In this document: piece by piece, positions 23,194 through 32,800 of the stretch
Layout of the letters: every line of letters starts with the position of its first letter
Numbering within the stretch: position 1 is the stretch's first letter
From: Adiantum capillus-veneris
Lineage: Eukaryota > Streptophyta > Polypodiopsida > Polypodiales > Pteridaceae
Length of the DNA stretch: 64,000 nucleotides
Reading direction: 5' to 3'
Assembly: GCA_014529385.2 (NCBI GenBank)
Contig: CM043964.1
Span: forward strand, 3,393,497 to 3,457,496
Program-made: the position numbers and the translations under genes
The notes under the pieces: model-generated
Told to the model about the DNA's origin: nothing
Seen by the model: the letters and a program-made list of their open reading frames with translations, nothing else
Databases searched by the model: none

Positions 23194-23392
23194 TGTTAAC
23201 CCTCACGGCTCACGGACATCCCATCACCTACGACGGACGTGTATTATGTATTTGGTAGAGTCAGGTACCGGGCTTGTCGGACCAATAGGAAAAGGGTAAG
23301 AGTGATCGCCGATGAGAGGCGCACTCTAACTGGGACATTCAAGGGATTAGTTGGCTAAGCATGGACGCCCAAGTGTGAATGGGGTGAGCTCA

Positions 23393-23399
23393 TATAAAA
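23393..23399 (+). promoter_or_regulatory. TATA box of the Ty3 LTR
   Basis: TATAAAA lies in CTCATATAAAAGCC and is conserved at 37627-37633 in the 3' LTR. Transcription would be expected to start about 30 bases downstream, at the R region. Confidence 0.65.
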
Positions 23400-23495
23400 G
23401 CCAACTAAACCTAAAATTCACTCATTCTCTCATTTGTGCAATAGAAGAGTGCTCTTGCTCCATCTCCATCTCCATCTTCTTCTTCTTCACCTCCT

Positions 23496-23502
23496 TGTGT
23501 GT

Positions 23503-23575
<73 letters not shown>
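23496..23575. repeat. (GT)n(GA)n tract inside the LTR
   Basis: About 40 bases of GT repeat followed by about 38 of GA. The 3' LTR has a much shorter version at 37732-37776. This shows that dinucleotide length changed after insertion. Confidence 0.95.
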
Positions 23576-23577
<2 letters not shown>

Positions 23578-23817
23578 CGATCGAGCATTGCGGCGGCACG
23601 ACGACGGTGAAGCGGTTGAGCGCGACGTAGCGGCGTCTCCTTCTTCTTCGCGGCGAGGAATCCTCCACGGCAGGAGCATAGAGCGGTGAGTGACACACCA
23701 TTGCCCTCTTTTGAGCTTACTAGTTAAGCTAGTTGTGTGCTTGGAGCCGTCTATGGCTCGTACACGGTGTAATGGCAAGTCCCTTGCTTCGACAGTGCGG
23801 CAAGGAGCGCACATTTT

Positions 23818-23835
23818 TGGCGCCGCTGCCGGGGA
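23818..23835 (+). other. Primer-binding site, tRNA-Asp type
   Basis: TGGCGCCGCTGCCGGGGA lies four bases after the 5' LTR. It differs at one base from the TGGCGCCGTTGCCGGGGA site used by many plant Tat/Athila elements, which pairs with the 3' end of tRNA-Asp. Confidence 0.85.
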
Positions 23836-24756
23836 ATCGCCTTGCACTAAGCCCAAGAGGCACTTTGTGCTTCTCCTATGAGTTGTTTGTAGTAGGAAAG
23901 AAGAGGAAGAGGAAGAGGAATGAGTTGTTTTTCTGCAAGTTGTTAATTTCTGTATTGTCTGCAAGTTCTGTGATTTCTACATAATGTTGTGTTTTCTGTT
24001 TGCACACAGTCTTTGCACAATTAGTAGTCGTTAGCTTGTTTGCAGTGAATGAATAAGTAGGAAGGCAGTTAGCAATTTCTGCTTGCACATAGTCTGTACA
24101 CAGTTTTCTGTCAAGGTTTGCCTGCACACAGTCTTTGCACAGTAAGGTAGTGAGAGAGGAAGTAGGTGGACAGCTAGCTCACTGTCAGTAACCAGTTAAC
24201 AGATTAGTTAGTAGATTAGTTAGTGGTTAGCAGCACTGTTAAGAAGTAGATAAGGTAGTGAGCTGTATCTGAGCTGTGAGCTGTTGACTGGGAGGTCAGG
24301 TAGGTGACAGTGTGTGTGGCCAAGAAAGGGTCACCAAAGCCCAAGCCCAGGCCCAGGTCTCAGTCTTATGATATATACTAGACTCACTCTTATATATATA
24401 CCCTACCCCCTTAAGAGGGAATGAGAGCATGTGGGGCAAGTCCTCCACTCTCCTCCCTTCTCTTCCCACTTGCACCCTTAGACTTTCTAATTTGGGCCTA
24501 GTTCCCTACTAGAAATTGACGGTTTTAGGGATTCCGAGGGCATAAAGTGACCAAACGGAGGGTTGTAAAGCATGGCACGTCCCGCTGATCGAGACGCTCG
24601 TTTTGAGCTATCATACGTTCTATTCTATAGCTGGGTCAGAAAAAAAGGACCAAAAAATCAAAAAATAAGAAAAGACTTGGGTTGCAAAACACCCAAAATT
24701 ACTAGTTGAGCAGCCTTTACGGGCCCTCACTGACACTTCTAGGGGATCCAAGTCAT
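23836..24756 (+). other. Leader of the gag-only element
   Basis: A noncoding leader of about 920 bases. It contains several near-repeats of TTTGCACACAGTCTTTGCACA (for example about 24000, 24085 and 24123) and AGTTAGTAGATTAGTTAGT. A TATATATA run lies near 24390. The AT-rich stretch around 24640-24680 is just upstream of gag. The repeated GCACA blocks could be part of a packaging signal, but that is speculation. Confidence 0.55.
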
Positions 24757-25281
24757 ATGAACCTACGCTCTGGACGAGTGTTAGAGCACGAGCATATTGG
24801 TAGTGCCTCCATTTACGCGGGCACCCATTATTCCTCCACCCTAGGTTCTGGACCTTCGGCCGGAACTCAAGGTACCGCGACCCAAGATCCTCATATCGCG
24901 TCTAGTGATTCTTCCTCTGACTACGAAGTCATGGAGGGGTATCCTACACCAAACCCTGATAGTTCAAGTCAAGACATGCATGCCATGGGACCACGGCCCG
25001 GGTCCAGCGTGTTTAGCCGCTTAAAAGAGACCCTTAGTAGAGATACTCGCTCCGAACATGCGGTTAATGAAATAAATGAAGGGAGTGGGGAAGTAAATTC
25101 GTCATTCATGCCTAAAATCGACCCTATGCTTCTTTAGATTGTGCATGTGAATGTTCCATCCACTGCACCTCCTGATGCTTTAGGACTATCTCCCTCTGAG
25201 GTTTTACTACCCGATGGTAGGAGTCTTGCCGAAGTACAAGAGATCGAACGCTATATGCAAGCAACAAGGGAGAGGGAAATT
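24757..25281 (+). pseudogene. Gag N-terminus of the gag-only Ty3 element
   Basis: The start chosen is ATG 24757 (MNLRSGRVLEHEHIGS), the first ATG in the long frame. The segment is rich in Ser, Gly and Asp (SDSSSDYEVMEGYPTPNPDS) and predicted to be disordered. A TAG at 25135-25137 breaks it. The same frame continues LPDGRSLAEVQEIERYMQAT to the copia insertion after 25281. With the copia element and one AAATT copy removed, the frame runs straight into NLRRLEQSRALKAK at 30911. RSGR near the N-terminus is common in Ty3-type gags. Confidence 0.8.
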
Positions 25282-26036
25282 TGTTAGGAAATAAGACGTA
25301 GCTAAATAGATAATTGAGTAGATTACTTAATGGAGAGAGACAGATTTATATACACGAGATTATAGAGTAGAGAGAGAGTACACACGATATACGTGGTTCA
25401 CCCAATGTGGGCTACGTCCACGGGAAAGCAGCCACTCAATGGCTTTAGTACTTCAAAACAAGAAGTAGTTTACAAAGGGATTATACCCTTAATGGAGCAA
25501 CCGCCTTGCTTCACTCTCACCACCTCACACTCACCTTGTTGCATCAACTTCACACTATGAAATGTGTGTAGAAATGGCCTCCTTTTATAGGCCGAAAGGG
25601 CTGCCCTCTCTTATGAGAGACAGCCATGTGTAACCGCCCTTGTGCGAATAAGTCCAAATCGGACCCTCCAATCCACCCATGTGTGGCCGCCCTTGAGAAG
25701 ACAAGTCCGCTTTTGAATTCGGCCACCGGCCATTGACTTCTGACCACCGGCCATTGGCCATTGACTACCGGCCACCGGCCAACCGACCGATTGTTTTCCG
25801 ACCACTTTCCGACCGCAGTCCGGCCATAATATTCCGGCGAAAAAGAATATTCCGGCACAAAAAAAAAAGTCTCCCGAGGCCTTTAAAGTTGCCCCTGATT
25901 CTTGTCCGTGAAAATTTTGGTTTCCGGTGAGTGATTTTCCTTCACGCACGATGGCTTTTCCTCATAATGGGGGCCTTACAAATGTGCGCTTTTACCACAG
26001 AAAATTACAAGGGTAAATTAGACTCCTTACTTAACA
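25282..26036 (-). repeat. Left LTR of the nested copia element (3' LTR)
   Basis: A 755-bp LTR. A minus-strand TATA box (TATAAAAGG) lies at 25581-25589. It contains GGCCATTGAC/CCACCGGCC minisatellite units near 25725-25790. It lacks the long (GA)n tract present in the other LTR. Confidence 0.94.
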
Positions 26037-26096
26037 ATCTCCCACTTGGAGACTGATCTCCAAACCAAACCTGTGACTGCTTTCCATTCTGGCTTC

Positions 26097-27817
26097 TTAT
26101 CCTTGAATGCCGATTGAAGATGAGCAAAAGCTCAACTTCTCCTTGTTGACCACCTTTGTAAACATGTCTGCAGGATTTTCACTTGTATGCACCTTTCCTA
26201 GCTTTAGTTGTCCCTCTTCCAAAAGAGTGCGTATGAAGTGATATCTCACCTCAATGTGCTTTGTCCTTGAATGAAAGGCTGAGTTCTTCGCAAGATGGAT
26301 AGCGCTTTGGCTATCACTGTACAAGACACAATTGTTTTGTTTGAATCCAAGCTCTTCTAAGAATCTGTGAAGCCACAGAATTTCTTTGCTTGCCTCCGTC
26401 ATTGCTACATATCTGCTTCCATGGTAGAAAGTGAAACCACTTTCTGCAGCTTTGAAGCCCAGCTTACTACTGTGCCTCCAACCGTGAACACATAGCCAGT
26501 AGTGCTCCTTCGAGTATCTTTGTCACCTGCCATATCTGCATCAGCATACCCTTCTAGAAAAATATCAGTTCCTCCAAAATACAAAGCATTTGTTGTTGTC
26601 CCTTTTAGATACCTAAGTCTCCACTTCACAGCTTGCCAATGCTCTTTACCTGGGTTGTCCATGAACCTACTCACAACTCCCACTGCATGTGCAATGTCTG
26701 GCCTTGTCCAGACCATAGCATACATTAGAGAACCTACCGCTGCAGCATATGGAACTTTAGACATATAGGCTATCTCCTCTTGTGTCTTTGGACACATATC
26801 CTTCGTTAGTTTAAAATGACCAGCCAAAGGTGTAGAAACTGGTTTTGCATTTTGCATTGCAAACCTTTCTAGTACCTTCTTGATGTAATCTTCTTGAGAT
26901 AGCTTTATTGTCTTCTTCGTCCTGTCCCTTGATATTTTCATACCAAGTATCCTCTTTGCAGCACCTAAATCTTTCATTGAAAAAGATTTGGACAGCTCCT
27001 CTTTTAGGTCTTTGATGTCCTGCATGTTAGCACTTGCAATCAACATGTCATCAACATACAACATTAGGATGATGAATTTCCCATCTCCCAAATTCTCCGT
27101 GTAGACGCAGTGATCCGAGTTGCATCTTGTGAATCCATGATCCAACATCCATCGATCAAACTTCAAGTACCATTGTCTTGATGCTTGCTTTAAACCATAC
27201 AAGCTCTTCTTTAATCTGCAAACCATTTTCTCCTTACCTTTTACTTCATACCCCTTTGGTTGAAGCATGTAGATTTCCTCCTCTAAGTCACCGTGAGGGA
27301 ATGCCGTATTTACAGCCATTTGCTCGAGATTTAGATCATGAGCAGCCACCAGGCTTAAGACAAGCCTAATTGAGTTCATTTTTATAACAGGAGAAAATAT
27401 TTCATTGAAGTCAATACCTTTCTTTTGAGAAAAAACTTTTACCACAAGCCTAGACTTGTACCTTTTCTTCCCACCTTCTTCTTCCTTTAGCTTGTACACC
27501 CATTTGTTTTGAAGTGCGTGCTTACCTTTAGGCAACTCAACCAACTCCCATGTTTGGTTGCGATGTAGTGAGTCCATCTCCACTTGCATGCTCTTCGTCC
27601 ATTCTTCTTTGGATTCATGTTGCATAGCTTCTTTATATGATTCCGGCTCTCCAGAATCTGAGATCAAGAGATGGTTGAAGGAAGGAACAAACCTTTCTGG
27701 AGGTCTACTTGCTCTTGTAGATCTTCGGGGAATAGGTTGAGGCTCCTCATTTGGTTGACGTTGTTGCACATTGTCACCGTTTGCAGTCCTTGAGTCTTCA
27801 CCGTCCTCAAGCTCCAT
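26097..27817 (-). pseudogene. Nested copia: reverse transcriptase and RNase H
   Basis: RT begins after a proline/arginine linker (RRSTRASRPPERFVPS) and runs EEWTKSMQVEMDSLHRNQTW, WVYKLKEEEGGKKRYKSRLV, GIDFNEIFSPVIKMNSIR, KKSLYGLKQASRQWYLKFDR and LMLYVDDMLIASANMQD, with the YVDD catalytic box. Then come MKDLGAAKRILGMKISRD and WRLRYLKGTTTNALYFGG. RNase H has EGYADADMAGDKDTRRSTTG, SLSTMEAD and, after a single-base deletion near 26403, TEASKEILWLHRFLEELG, YSDSQSAIHLAKN and FHSRTKHIEVRYHFIR. The frame ends at 26097. It is separated from integrase only by a TAA at 27842-27844, probably from CAA. Confidence 0.94.
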
Positions 27818-27841
27818 GTACTCATCACCTGTTTCTTTTGT

Positions 27842-29266
27842 TTATTTTCTTTCCAAGTAATCTTTGTACATATTTTGTTCGTTAAAAATTACATCCCTAC
27901 TCCTTAAGATTTTACCATCTTCAGGATTCCATAGGCGATACCCAAAGTCTCCTTCTCCATAGCCAATAAAGAAACACTTTTTGGACTTTGCATCTAACTT
28001 TGATCTTAGGCTTCTATCTATGTGCATGAAAGCCTCACACCCAAACACTTTGAGAAATGCATAATTCAACGGTTTACATGTCCATGCCTCTTCTGGAACT
28101 CCCCCATCCAATGCCGTTGAGGGTGACCGATTGATTAAGTACACAGACGCACTTACAGCTTCCGCCCAAAGCTCAAGCGGTAGGCCTGCATGTAGCCGCA
28201 TACTTCGTGCTCGTTCCATGATTGTCCTGTTCATCCTTTCTGAAATCCCATTTTGTGTCCTTGGGGTTGTCCTTTGCCTCCGAATGCCATTGCTAGCACA
28301 AAAGCTTTCAAAAGCTTGGCTGCAATATTTGCCTCCATTGTCGGATCTGAGGCATTTAACCTTGGTACCTGTTTCATTCTCCACAAAGGCTTTCCACCTT
28401 TGAAATATGGAAAATACATCGGATTTATTCTTCATGACATAAACCCATGTTTTTCTAGTCGCATCGTCTATGAATGTTACATAGTACAATGAGCCACCAA
28501 GTGATGGTGTACTTGCAGGACCCCAAACATCAGAATGAACCAACTCAAGTTTTTTTTTTTTTCTTTCATTTCTTGATTTTTGAAATTTTACCCTCTTTTG
28601 TTTACCATAAACACAATCTTCACAGAACTCTAAGTCCACTTCTCTCAAACCTGGTAGAAGCTTCTTTGTTTGAAGGATTTGCATTCCTTTGGCACTCATA
28701 TGCCCAAGTCGGTAGTGCCACACCGCACTGTCAACTTCTGTAGTTGCTGCACAAGCTGAAGGTTGCGTGCTAACAGTACACAAGTAAAGTGTACCGACTT
28801 TTTCACCCTTGGCAACCACCAAAGATCCCTTTGAGATCTTCCACCGTTTGTTTCCGAATGCAATGTTGTGACCTTCATCGTCCAATTGTCCTGCAGAGAT
28901 CAAATTTTTGCGAAGAGAAGGAACATGCCTAACATCTTTAAGCTTCCATTCATTTCCGTTAGCAGTTTTGATAGAAACTGTACCTTTGCCGACAATCTCA
29001 CAAGCTTCATCATCTCCCAAGTATACATACCCAAAATTACCTTTGGTGTAGTCTTGGAAATGTTGCTTGTGTGGTGTCGCATGGAATGAAGCCCCGGAAT
29101 CTACTATCCAGGAATTAGACACATTGTCTAATGAGAGAATTAGAGCATCTTGCTCTACTTTACCTGCCACATTGGCCTCCGATGTTGGCTTGTTGTCTTG
29201 AGACTCTGTCTCCTTCTTCTTCTTGGACCAGCAATCCTTCTTGACGTGGCCCTTCTTGCCGCAGTT
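27842..29266 (-). pseudogene. Nested copia: zinc knuckle end, protease, integrase
   Basis: The frame follows a TGA at 29267 that falls inside the zinc knuckle (LEC-stop-NCGKKGHVKKDCWSKK). The protease has WIVDSGASFHATPHKQHF with an intact DSG. The pre-integrase zinc region has WHYRLGHMSAKGMQIL and CEDCVYGKQKRVKF. The integrase core carries LVHSDVWGPASTPSLGG, then TFIDDATRKTWVYVMKNKSD, CLRSDNGGKYCSQAFESFC and QNGISERMNRTIMERARSM. The catalytic acids are present. The C-terminus has FKVFGCEAFMHI-like wording and IGYGEGDFGYRLWNP. The run is open for more than 470 codons, which is good preservation. Confidence 0.95.
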
Positions 29267-29971
29267 TCAACATTCAAGAACTGACTTTGTGCGTGACTTG
29301 CTCCGCCTTGAGCGATCACGACCCTTTTGGTTTTTGAACCTCTCCTTAAGCCTTCCTCTTGTTTCCACTGATAGTGCAACACTTGATGATTCTCTTGTGC
29401 TTCTCCTTTGCATTTCCTCGCTTAGGAGAACACCCACAACATCATCAAACTTAAGAGTATTTGTGCCAGAGATAGAATTACTTACAGCCATCACAAGGCT
29501 GTCCCAACTATCCGGTAGAGATGATAGTATAAGGAGAGCTCGCACTTCTTCATCGAAATTGATTTTCACTGATCGAAGTTGACTTATGTTTGTGTTAAAG
29601 TCATTTAGGTGTTCTGCAACTGAACCATTCTCTGCCATCTTTAGATTGAACAAGCGCTTCATAAGAAATACCTTATTGGATACCGATGGTTTCTTGTAGA
29701 AGTCGTCAAGTGACTTTCTCAAGTCCTCCGTGGTCTTCATCTCCGAAACATTGAAGGCCACCGTTGACGCCAAGCTTAACCGGATTGTTCCCAGTGCCTT
29801 TCGATCAAGGACAATCCATGCTTCATCTGCCATTGTTGCGGGCTTCTTCGCAAGACCGCCTAGTGGCAAATAGAGGTCCTTATGGTAGAGATAGTCTTCA
29901 ATATGCATATTCCAATGTTGGTAGTTTTTGCCGTTGAACTTATCAATCTTGAGCTTCCCTTCCTCCGCCAT
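29267..29971 (-). pseudogene. Nested copia: gag
   Basis: The start chosen is the ATG at 29971 (MAEEGKLKIDKFNGKNYQHW). The gag is of the UBN2/retrotran_gag type: WNMHIEDYLYHKDLYLPLGG, ARKALGTIRLSLAS-like wording, SVSNKVFLMKRLFNLKMAEN and VAEHLNDFNTNISQL. A basic C-terminus (GRDRSRRSKSRTKS) leads into the zinc knuckle, where a TGA interrupts the frame. It would form the particle shell and bind RNA. Only this stop separates it from the protease-integrase frame. Confidence 0.93.
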
Positions 29972-30026
29972 AACTCCCACTCAATTCAAGGAATCCTTTC
30001 CTTGAGATAATTTAGCTACGAGCAAA

Positions 30027-30042
30027 CCTTGCTCTGATACCA
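30027..30042 (-). other. Primer-binding site of the nested copia element
   Basis: On the minus strand TGGTATCAGAGCAAGG follows the 5' LTR after two bases. It is the initiator-Met site, identical to the orphan site at 22427. Confidence 0.93.
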
Positions 30043-30128
30043 GTTGTTAGGAAATAAGACGTAGCTAAATAGATAATTGAGTAGATTACTTAATGGAGAG
30101 AGACAGAGTTATATACACGAGATTATAG

Positions 30129-30132
<4 letters not shown>

Positions 30133-30199
<67 letters not shown>
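30133..30199. repeat. (GA)n microsatellite inside one copia LTR
   Basis: About 33 GA units. The other LTR has only about five at the matching place (25366-25378). Confidence 0.97.
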
Positions 30200-30203
<4 letters not shown>

Positions 30204-30532
30204 CACGATATACGTGGTTCACCCAATGTGGGCTACGTCCACGGGAAAGCAGCCACTCAATGGCTTTAGTACTTCAAAACAAGAAGTAGTTTACAAAGGG
30301 ATTATACCCTTAATGGAGCTCCCGCCTTGCTTCACTCTCACCACCTCACACTCACCTTGTTGCATCAACTTCACACTATGAAATGTGTGTAGAAATAGCC
30401 TCCTTTTATAGGCCAAAAGGGCTGCCCTCTCTTATGAGAGACAGCCATGTGTAGCCGCCCTTGTGCGAATAAGTCCAAATCGGACCCTCCAATCCACCCA
30501 TGTGTGGCCGCCCTTGAGAAGACAAGTCCGAT

Positions 30533-30655
30533 TTTGAATTCGGCCACCGGCCATTGAATTCGGCCACGGCCACCGGCCATTGACTTCCGACCACCGGCCA
30601 CTGGCCATTGACTTCCGACCACCGGCCATCGGCCATTGACTACCGGCCACCGGCC
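30533..30655. repeat. GGCCATTGAC / CCACCGGCC minisatellite in LTR
   Basis: Several units of about 21-30 bases with the core CACCGGCCATTGACTTCCGA. The partner LTR has fewer units. In the U3 region these CGG-rich units might carry regulatory sites, but this is not shown. Confidence 0.85.
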
Positions 30656-30910
30656 AACCGACTGGTTGTTTTTTGACCACTTGCCGGCCGTAGTCCGGCC
30701 ATAATATTCCGGCGAAAAAAAAAAGTCTCGGGGGCCTCCGCCCCGAGGCCTTTAAAGTTGCCCCTGATTCTTGTCCGTGAAAATTTTGGTTTCCGGTGAG
30801 TGATTTTCCTTCACACACGATGGCTTCTCCTCATAATGGGGGCCTTACAAATGTGCGCTTTTACCACAAAAAATTACAAGGGTAAATCACGCTCCATACT
30901 TAACAAAATT

Positions 30911-32800
30911 GAGAACCTACGAAGGCTAGAACAAAGTCGAGCCCTGAAAGCAAAGGCTCCTATGACAACAATCATGCCAGCCGAGCAACCGAGTGCTCCC
31001 AAGGTAGCAGTCACGGAGGGGCAAGCTATGGGAGCAATAATGCTTCCACTTCAATGGAAACCTCCAGCACGCCAAGCCTAGATGGGATATTCCTAAACGA
31101 AAATTGGGAGTATGACCTACAAGCAGAAGCTTTAACTGATCGGTACACAGGACACACCTATCATGTGGGTTGGTTAGATGTTCTACAATCCACATCGGGT
31201 GCTACTAGCATAGATGAGCAACAACAGAAAGTCTGTGATGTCCTCCATAGGATTGTCGAGTTAGAAAGATAGAACACAGGGATCAACAAGCCTAATGAGA
31301 TTCTTGGATACGGGAAAGGCCAACCAACCAACCCTGTCACAAATGGAGACTCCCTCAGTGAGCCCCATTGATCCTCCATATGTTGTTTCGCCAGGAGCCT
31401 CAGTACAATCTGAGCCCACAAGTGGCAGCTTTACCTTCCCAGATCTAGCTCATCTTTCTCTTAATGACACTACGGCTACCATGCATATCCCAATGGTGAG
31501 CATGACAAGAAGTACACCATGGAGTTCATTTGTTAACACGGCGCCGATGCCTAGTAGCACAGTGCCCCCAACTCTACCTACATGTATGTATCAATCATGT
31601 GCACCTGTCGTACCTCAGCCTCATGTAGCTCCTACACCTCCGATTATTCCAAGATCTTACAATCCACAATGGAATTATCCAAGCTCTTATACAAGTGGAG
31701 CCATGCCATTTAATAATAACATGCCATATCAGGCACCCCCTATGCCTAGGGCCACGCCTGTAAACTTTGGACCACCGTTTGGTACACCACCATACGAAAT
31801 ATGGGACCCAAGAGCCGCGCGTATGCCAAGGCCAAGGCCAACTCCCATCTCACATGTGGTTCCAGGAGCACATACACCCATTATACCTGCTCAAATAGGA
31901 GATTTGGCAGCATTTGCTCAAACTATCGGTCGCTCTATTGCGGAAAACATGCGTAGTGCACCTGATAGAGAGCCTAGGAGCAAGGCAGTTCAAGTAGCTA
32001 AGCTCACACAGAAAGTCAGTGGAGACGGAGATGCTAGAAAGCATATGGAAGTCTTTGAACATGTGTGCGATTCCTTGGAAGAGCACAATGAGCTACATAA
32101 GTGTAAGGCTTTGAGTTTGACCCTAAGCGGAAAGGCTGGAGATTGGTATAGAACCTTAAGAGTAGAAGAGAAAACGATCTACTCTACTCTTAGGAGACTG
32201 TTCTTAAAAGAATACATACGAGAGGGAGTACTTTGGGGTGTAGCCTCTCAGCTCCAGAAAGCCCAACGAGAAGGTGAATCTGTGAGAGACTTCATTAGTC
32301 GCCTAAAGAATTTGAATTCTTGATGCAATCCAAACGAGCGATTTAACAACAACCAATCGCTCGATAGATTCATTAGGGGACTACGACATGAAAGTATCTA
32401 TAATGGCCTAGTCATTAGAGGTATCACTACTTGGGAAGCAGTCACCATGAATGCAATCCAATTGGAGGATAATTTAATGATTGCAGGAGAAAGAGTGTCT
32501 GCCGAGCCGAAGTCAAGTAGCTCGCAAGCATCAGGGCATGAGCCAATGAAGATAAAGCCAATCGTGAAAGAGCAAACGATATGTGAGATGACTTTGGCAG
32601 ATCTCACAAAGACCATCCAAGAAAGCCTTAGGGGTAATCGTGCTCCACAAAACACTCATATGTAACCAAGAAGGGAGCAACAATGGTGCTCAATTTGCTC
32701 GGGCCCACATACTACGAGTGAATGCCCTACTTTCAGAGTAAAGTTTAATGGGACTTGTAACGCGTGTGGTAGGTATGGCCATCAAGCGAAGGATTTCCTA
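30911..32800 (+). pseudogene. Gag core and first zinc knuckles of the gag-only element
   Basis: This continues the gag frame from 25281. Two compensating frameshifts lie between about 31000 and 31310; the middle frame reads GGASYGSNNASTSMETSS and WLDVLQSTSGATSIDEQQQK. From 31295 the frame is long. It is proline-rich to about 31850, followed by a Retrotrans_gag domain: RKHMEVFEHVCDSLEEHNEL, ALSLTLSGKAGDWYRTL, YSTLRRLFLKEYIREGVLWG and SVRDFISRLKNLN. Stops stand at 32321-32323 (TGA) and 32663-32665 (TAA). Both leave the frame unchanged. Two zinc knuckles follow: CSICSGPTHTTSEC at 32687-32725 and CNACGRYGHQAKDF at 32756, where the last Cys is Phe. Confidence 0.87.

Larger units (their letters stand above)
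23194..23813 (+). repeat. 5' LTR of the gag-only Ty3 element
   Basis: A 620-bp LTR. It contains a TATA box, a pyrimidine-rich block, then (GT)n(GA)n, and ends GAGCGCACA. It matches the 3' LTR except for a longer dinucleotide tract and a handful of substitutions. Confidence 0.94.
25282..30905 (-). mobile_element. Ty1/copia element nested in the Ty3 gag
   Basis: A complete 5.6-kb element on the minus strand. LTRs at 25282-26036 and 30045-30905 run TGTTAGG to TTAACA. AAATT duplications lie at 25277-25281 and 30906-30910. The Met primer-binding site is beside the right LTR, and AGTGGGAGAT beside the left LTR is a candidate polypurine tract. One gag-pol frame is nearly intact, broken by two stops and one single-base deletion. 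The LTRs look about 97% alike by eye apart from length changes in repeats. Domain order and gag wording fit the Tork/Tnt1 branch. Confidence 0.95.
30045..30905 (-). repeat. Right LTR of the nested copia element (5' LTR)
   Basis: An 861-bp LTR. It is longer than its partner because of a (GA)n expansion at 30133-30199 and extra minisatellite units at 30533-30655. Its TATA box is at 30402-30410 (minus). Confidence 0.94.
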
